Below are positions 9,401-17,434 of a stretch of DNA of 17,434 nt, one piece after another. The number at the start of each line of letters is the position of its first letter. The first letter of the stretch is position 1. The translations under genes and the position numbers were made by a program. Under the pieces are notes generated by a model. The model worked only from the letters and a program-made list of their open reading frames with translations. It searched no databases and was not told the DNA's origin. This stretch comes from Ichthyophonus hoferi (lineage: Eukaryota > Opisthokonta > Ichthyosporea > Ichthyophonida > Ichthyophonidae), in NCBI GenBank assembly GCA_002751075.1, contig NAOQ01000390.1:43881-61314 (forward strand), in the 5' to 3' direction.

Positions 9401-12398
9401 TATCTATATAGCAAACAAGTATACAATGGAATTAATAGTATTGGATGTAATTAGGGATGGCTGACTATGTAGGCGCTGTACTTATTTGATTCCTGGAGCA
9501 CATACATGTGATTGGTGCATTAAATTAAAGATATACCCAGTAAGTAGCAAATAAAAACAAATAAATATGAAAGAATAACAAACAAAATATTCACAAACTT
9601 TTACAATATATATAATATAGATAGATAGATAACAACCAACAATGTTCCGATCCAATAGGGAAGTGCCAGATATCGTCTGTTTGGCGTGATTCTACATCAC
9701 GGTCACAGTACTCATTCGGGCCATTATGTGGCCTATGTTAAAGCTCGCGCTGGCCATTGGATCTTAATGGATGATGATGATGTATGTATATATATATACT
9801 ATACTCTTATAATATAAATAAGCATATCTTTCACCTTATGTAATGTTCCCTGTTCCTATTGGTAGATCTACTCTTTTTATCTCCCTATCCTTATATGATG
9901 TTCTTTATTCATAAGTGTTAGGAGATTACAGTAATTGGAAATGTAATGAGGTAATCTCAAGTAGTGGTACTTGTCATTATAGTGTTTTAGGCACTAAACA
10001 TCTAGTCCTAATTAACATAATTAGTGACATCATCGAATTAATTAATTCATTTTCATTAATTAAGATTCTAGTCTTAATTACCGATTGAAGCATCATTGTA
10101 AACAATTAACATCTAGAAGTTCAATGCTATACAAACGATAACTATTTTGTACAAGACCTAAATGAATTAAGTAATTAATTGATGTTTACTAATAAATGAA
10201 TATTTTTGGTTAAACAGTTGAATAAACATAATAGAGTAAGATGAATAATATAGATGAACCGAGGCACCCTGTTGGATTGATGGATAGACAGGCATTTTAA
10301 AAAATAGATTGCAAAGGAGAAATAACTCAATTCACAATTACTAAATGAGTTAGTGATAAGTAATTAGTCCTTTTAAAGAATTAATGTCTTCATTAATTAG
10401 TGGTAAAAACACATTGATCAAGGATGGTTAATTTAGGGGAACTGAGGAATGCTATTGGGGAGATAAACTGTTTACAGCATATACAAAGTAATCTTAAATG
10501 AATTAATTAATTAATGTTTGATGATAAACATATTAAGCCCGGAAGAAAGATATAGATGAGAGCCTAGGAATTATAATTGGGAGGTATACTATTCGTAACC
10601 ATTTATCTAGAAAATAATTAATGCTTAAGCTTATCATTCGTGCGTTTAATGCAATCAAACCATTGATCGTCGTATCCCAGTAATATATACCTCTATCCCT
10701 TTCTATTAGTCTCCTACACTCTTTAATTTTCATATTCATTTCCCATTTTTTCCACATACATTCTCAATAAATCTTACATACTACCTTCTAACTCATACAT
10801 ACAGGCAACCATGTGTAGTCAAAAATCAGTTCTTAACTGTCAGGCATACATGCTCTTCTACCAGCGTATAACTTCATTAACTGCAACCACAGTTAACAAG
10901 CCCACACCTATTATCAAACACATAAAGGAAGAAATCTCAGACTTGACAAAAGCACTCAATCAAGAGAGTACTCATAAGACTACAATCAAGAATCAACCTA
11001 CACTCATAGGAGTAGAAGGAATTAAAAAGAAAAAGTTTGTGAATGTGAACGTGGTAAAGAGAGATAAAGCTGCTTGTGATATTGTTAATCATAAATGGAG
11101 TGCAGAGAATCAATCAAGTGAAAAGGGTGAAAACCATTGTGCTGTACATACAGCCAAGAAAGGGAAGTGGATCATAGAAGAGGATATGGAAGACTTTGGA
11201 GAGGAGGTGGGGCAGGAGGAAGTGGCTGCACATTTAAAAATGAAAGAGGAGGAGATTAAAATGAAACCGACGGTGAAAAAAATGAAAAAGAAAAAAGTTG
11301 TTGTTGTACAGGACACTGATGATGTTCAGGAGAACCCAGTACAGTCAATAGAGACAGGTGATATCGAATCAACCAAGACGGAGGATAGTAATGAAAGTGG
11401 GTCTGAACACAAGCATACACATAAAGAGGTAGTAACAAAAGATCTACAAGAACAGATTGAAGATGAGATTAAGGAGCCAATCAAAGCGCATACTAAAAAG
11501 GTCAAGAACCAGCCATTGGGCCAGGAGTTAAAGAAAGATAAACTATTCCCTACAGATCAGACTTGGTCCTTTGAGAGAAAGAAGGGATCTCTGATTAACC
11601 AATCAAGTAAAAAGGGTGGTTTCCTTCCCGAAGGAAAAGGAGATGTATATAGATTTGGATCAAACGGTGAGGGCTTTTAGTTGGTTTTTTTTGGAGATTA
11701 GTTATTCTATTCCAGTATATTGTGTTGTAGTATATTGTATTGTATGGTATAGTGTAGTATATTGTATTATATCTCTGTACTATGTTTGCCTATTGTTACA
11801 TCTTTTTGTTGTTTAGCTATATACATACTATAGAATTATACAATACAGTCTCTCTCTCTCTCTCTCATACTTTATTCTCCCGTGTTCATTTAGACCATAC
11901 AACCTTTATACTCGCTTACTAATATTCCTTCCTACATTTATAGTAAAAACATGGGATGGACAAGACAATATTGTAGATGCCGTACAGGTAGATACCTTCA
12001 AGCTGAAAAGACGTCATATTGACGATGCTTCTATAGATAAGGGAAGAGTTAAAAAGGTTAAAACTGCCAAGATACAAGCTAGGCAGATGCCTAAATATAT
12101 ATTTGACCAGGCGCATGACAGAAAGATGAAGGTAAGAATAGCATAGCTTAGTATGTGGTAGTTGACCTTTCTTCCTTATTGTATATGACATCATTTTTTT
12201 TTATACTGATTTATTGGAATTTTTCTCTTACTATTCATATGTATATAGTTATTCTTCTTCAATTTCCCATATTTCTTTTTGGTTTCTATTATCATGCATT
12301 TTTTTTCTCTGACATCCCTTTATTCTTTCCTATTACAGGCAAAACGCCACAGTGGCGAGGATCATCAACGTGAATATGTTCCTCCCACAGAAGCTTAA
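6475..12398 (+). CDS. USP36: Ubiquitin-specific protease, USP36/USP42/Ubp10 group (ten exons)
   Basis: Deubiquitinating cysteine protease that cleaves ubiquitin from proteins. Exons: 6475-6830, 7050-7204, 7647-7816, 7990-8060, 8159-8386, 8841-9006, 9659-9781, 10805-11666, 11944-12131, 12339-12398. All nine introns are GT-AG and every join keeps frame, giving 792 residues. The Lys-rich N-terminal part (1-115) leads into KVLFRREL and the peptidase C19 domain (about 112-446). Catalytic Cys143 lies in NFGNTCFLNS, the QEDAHEFLRY box at 227-236, a zinc ribbon at Cys277/Cys280/Cys325/Cys328, His404 in HSGHYVAYVKA, and the acidic residue in MDDDD (420 or 421). The domain ends with QAYMLFYQR. A Lys/Glu-rich, probably disordered tail (about 450-700) leads to a conserved-looking end with TWDGQD and KGRVKKVK. 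Basic tails fit nuclear or nucleolar location, as known for USP36 and yeast Ubp10, which act on nucleolar proteins and histones. One uncertainty is exon 3, where an acceptor giving a start at 7671 would also keep frame; 7647 was chosen because it restores Cys171 of the HTKTC motif. Confidence 0.93.
7474..7591 (-). mobile_element. LTR fragment (fossil) inside intron 2
   Basis: From TGGGAATAATAAGTAGAGA onward this segment matches the left end of the LTR copy at 16456-16610: both share AATAATAAGTAGAGA, a GGAGAGAG block, ACGGA and a TATTATTA block in the same order. The match begins at a TG dinucleotide in both, as LTR ends do. It is a partial, diverged and broken relic, clearly old, with no internal sequence. 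Its orientation is given as in the large cluster. It lies well clear of the splice sites and does no visible harm to the host gene. Confidence 0.6.
7492..7507. repeat. Perfect 16-bp palindrome with heat-shock-element look
   Basis: ACAGGAACGTTCCTGT is fully self-complementary and contains GAACGTTC, which fits the GAAnnTTC pattern bound by heat shock factor. It lies in the intronic LTR fragment. The matching place in the 16.46-kb LTR is diverged but still holds the 8-bp palindrome GAGCGCTC. Regulatory activity is inference. Confidence 0.4.
8409..8546. repeat. Tandem repeat of about 20-24 bp in intron 5
   Basis: About six imperfect head-to-tail copies of TATATCCTTATATAGTATAT (lengths about 20-24) fill the first part of intron 5 (8387-8840). 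The shared core is ATCCTTATA. A short ACCT/CTAC microsatellite (about 8777-8794) follows further on in the same intron. A minisatellite like this is expected to vary in length between strains. Confidence 0.7.
9007..9658 (+). other. Intron 6 of the USP gene
   Basis: 652 bp, GTGTGT donor and ATAG acceptor, phase 0. The first 200 bases are nearly pure AT with repeated AATATAT and AATAATATA words; an ATAG microsatellite lies at about 9617-9630. I see no exon or gene in it. The protein on either side joins smoothly (SPYMVK to GSARYRLFGV), as expected for this family. Confidence 0.75.
9782..10804 (+). other. Intron 7 of the USP gene (1023 bp)
   Basis: The longest intron, phase 0, between MDDDD and the exon encoding QAYMLFYQR. 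It holds perfect inverted repeats GAGATTAC/GTAATCTC (9922-9929 with 9951-9958) and TAATTAAGA/TCTTAATTA (10057-10065 with 10072-10080), and TTAATTAA runs at about 10036-10047 and 10501-10515 like those in the intergenic DNA. It may carry an unrecognised decayed repeat. No coding segment is supported. Confidence 0.7.
11667..11943 (+). other. Intron 8 of the USP gene
   Basis: 277 bp, GTGAGG donor and TATAG acceptor. It splits a valine codon. Inside are repeated AGTATATTGTATTGT-like words (about 11715-11770) and a CT microsatellite of about 20 bases (11848-11867) that supplies pyrimidines before the acceptor. Confidence 0.7.
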
Positions 12399-12708
12399 AC
12401 AAGATTTTTTATGAATAAATTTATATAGATATATAGACTTACCCAAGTCTACACATAATACATGATATACACTTGTGTATCAGTGTTTATTTGTTCCCGA
12501 CTGCTTTGCTAACTTTACAATAGTACAATAGAAGATTAGTATAAGGAGCTTATGTTCCGTATCAACTTCTTAAGCATTTATCCACCTTTATATATTTTTA
12601 TTTTGAATATTAGTACTGTATTCTTTTAGTATTACTTTGATATCCATAGTAAATAGTTAATATATATTATTAATAATGGATGCCACTCTACCTTATTATA
12701 GGGGTTTT
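12399..12708. other. 3' flank of the USP gene, nothing further recognised
   Basis: AT-rich DNA between the protease gene and the fossil-element region. Apart from the AATAAA signal and a weak hairpin around 12461-12481 (TGATATACAC facing GTGTATCA) no feature is visible. Confidence 0.5.
12414..12419 (+). terminator. Polyadenylation signal of the USP gene
   Basis: AATAAA lies 16 bp after the TAA stop codon of the protease gene. Its place just after the stop makes a very short 3' leader, comparable with the first gene in the window. Confidence 0.5.
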
Positions 12709-12771
12709 CGATCCAAATGATAAGTTTTGCAATCAAAATTAAAAACTTGCCGATCAAAATTAAAATCTTAT
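12709..12771. repeat. Three 21-bp tandem repeats at the edge of the fossil element
   Basis: Three exact-length units, 12709-12729, 12730-12750 and 12751-12771, follow the pattern C-(A/G)-ATCaAAATtAAAAaCTTg. Units two and three are closest. The array marks the point where unique gene flank gives way to element-derived sequence. Confidence 0.6.
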
Positions 12772-12789
12772 ATGTATATCACAGATGGA

Positions 12790-13720
12790 AAAAAAAAGTT
12801 TGAATTAATAGTTTTTTACCAAGGAACTTCTTACTATAGTGAAGTGTATCTGGTTTAGACGTTCACTTATCTTGTTTTGCTGGGAATGGTAAGGAACCGT
12901 GGTCTGATGCAGAATAACATTTTTCTTCAAGTAACTGTCAAAGACCGAGTTTACAAACTTAAAACCATTGTCTGTCATTAAAGTCAACAATGATACACTA
13001 TGTTTTTTTTTTTGGCATAAGCTAGGTATTCTTTGAAGCAGATGAGCATTTCAGGCTTCTTTCTAAGCAGGAAGACAGCAACATAACGTGAGTACTCATC
13101 AGTAAATGTGCAAATGTACTTGAATCCAGAGTGGTATTGCTTCAAAGGACCAACTCAATCTGAGGGCGCCATCTGTAAAATTCTGGTGGCTTTTTCTGAT
13201 TGTTTGGGGTGAGGAACGTGCTTAGAATTTGAAAGATTACATGCCTCACAATCCTCCCTTTGATTTGGGTTTCACAAAGCAAAAGAGCTTTAAACATAGC
13301 TCCTGGACTTGGGTACAGAAATATTAAAAGGAAAGCTCAATACGAGATGAGTCACATATTTTTTGCTGTAGTTCCCTTAGTAGTTGAATCCTTCATGGTG
13401 ATGGTCATGGATTTCTTCTCAGGTGGGGTATTGATGACGCTGGCAGAGATTTTCTTGTTTCTTTTGCTAATTTTCTGTCATGAACTTATTATTGAAGTAT
13501 TCAGCTGCTAAACACAATTGTCGATGGTGTCACCTTGAAGCATCACTTCGGCATTATGTACAATGTACACATGCTCATCTTTAAACATGGTTATTTTTCC
13601 TTTTCCCCTTAGTAACGGAACAGAGAATAAACTAATGTTTAGATCTGGGACAAATAACACATTTTATAGTATTGTTATCTGTTCAAGGTCTTCTAATTTC
13701 ACTAGTAAACTGATACTTCT
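12790..13720 (-). mobile_element. Ty1/copia retrotransposon pol remnant (fossil)
   Basis: Read on the minus strand, this region resembles copia polyprotein in family order: a segment just after the protease (about 13560-13670), the Cys-containing pre-integrase segment (about 13130-13260) and the integrase core (about 12805-12990) with its TDNG and VPYHSQQN motifs. The reverse transcriptase and RNase H part expected to follow on the left is absent. It is broken, with at least several interruptions, and old. No activity is expected. Confidence 0.8.
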
Positions 13721-14478
13721 AGACTCTAGAGTGTTGCTCATTTTGCTGTTCCTCTGCTATACCTTTGAAATCACCAGTTTTATTAAGATAAACATTTTCA
13801 GCAAGAATGCAAATGTTTTGACGTTCCACAATCCAAAACAAAAGAATTGACTCGGTTCATTAGGGTGACAGGCAATTCATTTCAATATACAGTTGCCACT
13901 TAAAACACACTTTGAATTGCTGAGTACGATTTCTCAGATTTTTATTGTTCCTTTCCCTTGATGTTTCGGAAGAAAATCTGTGATCTTGCCTATGCTTCCA
14001 GTATTGACCCCTACTGGCTTTAAACAAAATGTTATTAAGTCATTTAATAATCATACAATTCTCCAGCTTTTAAGTTTCTTGATACATCTCTCAGGAGATA
14101 ATAATTCAAATATTGTAATCAACGTTTTCTTGATACACATTGAGAGGTGTGCGACTGGGATTGTAAAAACTGTGTAATTGCCAAATTCTCATGTTATGTG
14201 AGAAAATTGGTAAACTGCTACAGTGTTCTGCTGTCAGCATATGTCACTATGATTGGTTGACCTCACTTAATACGTCTCTCAATTCAGACATTACCTCAAC
14301 AGTCTTAACTAGAAATTGATTATCGTTCAATGCAAGTCTTGAACATTAAACTCTATTGTTTATACCTTAAATCCGTCCTGTGAATGTGCTGCCAATCTTA
14401 TTGAGAAGTGGTTTTGCATGGAAGAGCTTTATTAAATATTAAAAAACCAATGGGGTTTCTTTGCTGTTGAATTCCACT
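13721..14478 (-). mobile_element. Degenerate element-derived sequence between gag-like and pol remnants
   Basis: This stretch lies between the copia pol remnant and the gag-like remnant and is less AT-rich than the intergenic DNA near the genes. I could not place it against a named domain with confidence; it probably belongs to the same fossil as one or both neighbours. No host gene is seen in it. Confidence 0.4.
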
Positions 14479-15320
14479 CTAATATCTATCCAAGTGGTAT
14501 ATATGAATTATAGGAGTACACCCTGTGGCAATGTGCTGTGCCAGCACAACAAGATAATGCAAATAAAACCTTGATATTCCTTCCGCAGCTAAAAACATAT
14601 TTAGATGTGCTAACTGCTCGGTGATAGGTAGGGTATTCAGTATTTGTAAGCATCCAGAAACTGATATATATGATATAATAAAGTCAGACCAGTCACTGTA
14701 AGACCATGATCCATTTTCGCTGCGCTTTAAAGATATGTTCTTTGCCAACAATTGGAGTTGACTGGATTCGGTTTTCTTAAACGAATGGGTTGCTACCTTG
14801 TCCTCTGAATATATTATCGTCCTGCATTGATATAGATATAATTGGTGCTGTACGTGGGTGAAAAACCAGGTATTGGTGGTTGGTTCAGTTAGAAAATTTG
14901 GAACAGATGGCGGAGCTGTAAAAGGTGGAGCCATAGAGATAGGGCTCCTGTTGTGTAGGAACAGCTAGTAGTTTTGGGGGTTCTGGTACAGTAGTTGCTT
15001 GAGATGGATTATGTATACATGTAGTTTCAGTGGACGTGCTGCCTAGGTTTTTTGGCCTTATAAACCTTGTCTATTTCAGATTCTTCTTCCAATTAGGTTT
15101 CTAATACTGACTCATTGGATGTTAATGAAGTGGTTTTGGAAGTAGGAGGTGGTGAGTTATGGAATTTTGATGCATTGTTTGGCCAAGGCATCTTATAAAG
15201 ACGTAGTCCCAATTGGTGTTCCTTATCTCTTCTTACAGACCAAAGGATGGCTCTAAGAGTTATTAGAAGAGAACGTTTTGAACTCTTTGTGGCTACACTT
15301 TTTGTTAAATGTCGTAACAA
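14479..15320 (-). mobile_element. Gag-like remnant of an LTR retrotransposon (fossil)
   Basis: Minus-strand open stretches here have the make-up of a retrotransposon gag region: a proline-rich lead, then a helical stretch with a tryptophan pattern (NTWFFTHVQHQLYLY and SYSDWSDFI) seen in many Ty3 and copia gag proteins. The family is undecided; the place upstream of the copia pol remnant on the same strand allows one element, while the pattern also fits Ty3/gypsy. It is broken and old. Confidence 0.45.
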
Positions 15321-15739
15321 AATTTATAAAAAATTAAAACTCAAATTAAAACGTAAAAAGATTTATTTATATATATTTTTTTTCGGACTTTGCTAACTGG
15401 GTTGATGTTATGTAATTTCCCGCCGATCTACTGCCCTATCAGTGTATATAGTGTGGTAATAATAAATTAGTTAGGCATTGGGCTTATATGCGGTGAATTG
15501 AAAAACTTAATTTGGAGAAACTTAGCCTGAGCCGTGATCCAATCGGTATACGAATCTAATTATACTGAAATAACATTATTGGATAAAATATCTATTTATA
15601 CGTATTGTACAACTAATTGTCTTATGAGGCTCAACCCCAATTAAAAACTGAACAGAATTAATCCCTCAGATAGCTCAAGATGAGGTTGGTAATTTGGTAA
15701 TTTACACAAGTAATAAATTAAAAAATAAACACATCTAAT
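15321..15739. other. AT-rich spacer between gag-like remnant and first LTR copy
   Basis: About 420 bases with no recognised gene. By position it should contain the leader of the minus-strand fossil and the outer part of its LTR, but the first part of the LTR family (as in 16456-16600) is not recognisable here. No clear tRNA primer-binding site was found. Confidence 0.35.
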
Positions 15740-16009
15740 TACTGGTCTAATATAAAAACACATGTCAGCAGGACTTGTCATCTGGACCCCAAAACCTATG
15801 GTCTGAAAGGATCTATTATATGGTTGCAGAATCTCTCCCATTCGCTGATTTAATTTTGATTGATTCATCTTGGATTGCCGTTTATCACCAATAGATGGCA
15901 CTAACTGGTTTCCCAGGCACACATATGCAACAATAATTGCTAATAATATTAAATGGTTATAACTATATAAATAAATATTGCAAATTAATTAAACATTCCT
16001 GTTTTAATA
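15740..16009 (-). mobile_element. LTR copy A, partial (fossil)
   Basis: Shares with the copy at 16456-16858 the blocks AGGACTTGTC, ATCTGGACCCCAAAA, TTGGATTGCCGTTTATCA, TTTCCCAGG and GCTAATAATATTAAAT, in the same order and direction. It lacks about 24 bases that copy B has after the AGGACTTGTC block, and its left part is missing or unrecognisable. It is followed directly by the same internal sequence as copies B and C. Broken and old. Confidence 0.65.
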
Positions 16010-16234
16010 ATCCCTATTGGCCCGGGCGGATTATTTTTTAAGCCATTAAAAATATGTAAAAGGATTATGAAAAGAACCTTAGCATGGTGACTACTTAACA
16101 GAAGACTGTTGACCAAACCATATGTTAAATGCTTCTGTTTCCTTTGGCTCTGACTCTGTTGTAGAGTCTGGCGTCTTGCAACTGGCGGTTGAGGTAATAT
16201 GTGGATGTTTGCCCAGTTGTCTTGTTACATTACC
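16010..16234 (-). mobile_element. Internal 3'-side sequence next to LTR copy A (fossil)
   Basis: Starts with ATCCCTATTGG directly at the LTR edge and matches 17126-17434 in blocks: AGAACCTT, CATGG, GACCAAA, TATGTTAAATG, TGTGGATGTT and TTGTTAC. On the minus strand the LTR edge is preceded by AATAGGGAT (AATGGGGAT in B and C), which looks like a polypurine tract, so the LTR is on the 3' side of this piece. No protein family was recognised in it. Confidence 0.5.
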
Positions 16235-16455
16235 TTGGTGTTATTTTGATATTTTGAAGCTGGAAATGTTGATAGTTCAAATGCAGATTTCAGGACAGTG
16301 CGTAGATGTAATAAAATTAATCTTTCACACGTAGAGGTTAGTCATAGATGTACGGTTGAGAAAAAATATTTTTGGCATTTGGGGAGCGTTAATGTAATAG
16401 AATGACTAGGTTTTGTGACCATGATAACCTATTTAAGCTTTCTTTCTTAACATAT
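16235..16455. other. Stretch between LTR copies A and B
   Basis: About 220 bases that continue from the internal sequence of copy A up to the left edge of LTR copy B. It may be further internal sequence of the same element or older host DNA; the window ends before the matching part of copy C, so this cannot be decided. No gene is seen. Confidence 0.35.
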
Positions 16456-16858
16456 TGAAAATAATAAGTAGAGATACGAGCGCTCCTGGAACCTATGTTT
16501 GTTTAGATGGAGAGAGAATACCAAATTAAAGAGGGCTTTAACATATCCCTTTTCATACACGGAGTGCAGATATACTAAAACATATTTTTATTATTAGCCA
16601 TATCATCAGGACTTGTCTTATACAGGGTGCCTGCGCAATGTGCTATCTGGACCCCAAAATCTACGATCTGAAATGGCTTGCTGCAAAATCTCTACCATTG
16701 GCTAGTTCAATTTTGATATATCCTGGATTGCCGTTTATCATCAATATATTATACTCATTTCCCAGGTGACGTATGTAATAATAAATGCTAATAATATTAA
16801 ATATTTACAATTATATAAAAAATATCTAAATTAACTAAAACATTTTTTGGTTTTAACA
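16456..16858 (-). mobile_element. LTR copy B, near full length (fossil)
   Basis: 403 bases that begin TGAAAATAATAAG and end GGTTTTAACA, so both ends are TG...CA as expected for an LTR. Its left end matches the fragment in intron 2 of the protease gene and the remainder matches copies A and C. It is followed by ATCCCCATTGG, the reverse complement of a polypurine-like tract, which puts the element on the minus strand. It is diverged from the other copies at many positions, which suggests old age. Confidence 0.65.
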
Positions 16859-16929
16859 ATCCCCATTGGCCCAGTCGAATTATTTCACCTAGGACATAAA
16901 AAACATGAAAGAGGAAACGAAAAGAACGC
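16859..16929 (-). mobile_element. Short internal piece between LTR copies B and C (fossil)
   Basis: Only about 70 bases of the internal sequence seen next to copies A and C remain before the sequence jumps into LTR copy C. This is the mark of a recombination or deletion between related elements. Confidence 0.55.
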
Positions 16930-17125
16930 ATGATCTGAAACGGCTTATTTTAGTTGTAGTATCTCTACCATTGGCTGGTTCAATTTTCATACATTGGATT
17001 GCCGTTTATTATCTAGATTGCACTAAACATATTCCCAAGCTACGTATGTAATAATAATTGCTAATAATAAATGTTTACAGTTATACTAAGAAATACCAGG
17101 ACTAGTAAACATTCCTGTTTTAACA
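16930..17125 (-). mobile_element. LTR copy C, right-hand half (fossil)
   Basis: Begins abruptly within the LTR at the GATCTGAAA block and runs to TTCCTGTTTTAACA at the LTR edge. It matches copy B in order over ATCTCTACCATTGGCT, GGATTGCCGTTTAT, TTCCCA and GCTAATAATA. Partial and old. Confidence 0.6.
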
Positions 17126-17434
17126 ATCCCCATTGGACCAGGTAAATTATTTCACCTAGGGCATAAAAAATATACAAAAGAAATATTAAAAGAACCTTGG
17201 CATGGCGACTGCTTAGCTGTAGGCTTGACGCTCACTGAATGAACAAGATAATTCCTGATGGCATTCAGAAGTGACTGTGACATGGCACCTAATGTACAAA
17301 AAAATAAGACAATTGACCAAAACGTATGTTAAATGTTTCTGCTTGCTCTGGCTCTGAGTCTGTCATAGGCTCTGGCGGCTGGCGGCTGGCGGCTGAAGTG
17401 ACATGTGGATGTTGCCCAGTTTTGTTTTGTTACC
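17126..17434 (-). mobile_element. Internal sequence next to LTR copy C, cut by window end (fossil)
   Basis: Starts ATCCCCATTGG and matches the internal piece at 16010-16234, with about 80 extra bases in the middle that copy A lacks. Near its end it holds three tandem GGCGGCT units (17374-17394). The element continues past the window edge. No domain was recognised, so its family is undecided. Confidence 0.5.
17374..17394. repeat. Three tandem GGCGGCT units
   Basis: Three perfect 7-bp units in a row. The matching position in the copy next to LTR A (near 16180-16190) has a single diverged unit, so the array grew after the copies parted. Confidence 0.6.

Noticed and set aside
11110-11438. Minus-strand frames opposite the large eighth exon
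   Set aside because: Antisense shadows of Lys/Glu-rich codons with no family resemblance.
12700-12720. GGTTTTCGATCC resembling a tRNA B box
   Set aside because: No A box or cloverleaf could be placed around it; it belongs to the 21-bp tandem repeat.
13260-14177. Plus-strand frames over the copia fossil
   Set aside because: They lie antisense to recognisable minus-strand element sequence and have no domain of their own.
16122-16334. Plus-strand 70-codon frame between LTR copies A and B
   Set aside because: It lies in element-derived repeat sequence on the opposite strand to the element and is not kept as an open frame in the related copy near the window end.

Overview
The window is AT-rich eukaryotic nuclear DNA. 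A conserved protein gene is cut by nine GT-AG introns, AATAAA signals follow both genes, and the right third holds decayed LTR-retrotransposon sequence. No bacterial features (operons, Shine-Dalgarno sites) are seen. An early-diverging (zygomycete-grade or zoosporic) fungus fits best, because of the base composition, the gene density and a Ty1/copia fossil. The introns (98 to 1023 bp) are long for a fungus, so another AT-rich eukaryote cannot be excluded. The organism call is inference.

Layout. 1-1547 is non-coding, with a face-to-face pair of CCAAT boxes and a TATA-like stretch near the first gene. 1548-2105 (+) is an intronless gene for a 185-residue histidine phosphatase of the phosphoglycerate mutase-like superfamily, with a look closer to bacterial than to eukaryotic members. 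2106-6474 is a long AT-rich gap with low-complexity tracts, a strand-composition switch, a perfect CACGTG palindrome and a weak gene-relic candidate near 4.8-5.0 kb. 6475-12398 (+) is a ten-exon gene for a 792-residue ubiquitin-specific protease of the USP36/USP42/yeast Ubp10 group. All ten exons join in frame and the catalytic Cys, His and Asp and the four-Cys zinc ribbon are all present. 12399-12708 is the 3' flank. From about 12.7 kb to the end there is a graveyard of LTR elements: a Ty1/copia pol remnant and a gag-like remnant on the minus strand, then three related, partly tandem LTR copies with pieces of internal sequence. A fragment of the same LTR family lies inside intron 2 of the protease gene.

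The two intact genes need not act together. One is a small soluble phosphatase or mutase of unknown substrate. The other is a predicted nuclear or nucleolar deubiquitinase. I see no convincing new multi-gene system. The points most worth a second look are the possible bacterial origin of the phosphatase, the palindrome-bearing LTR fragment in the protease intron, the relic near 4.8-5.0 kb and the tandem LTR cluster.
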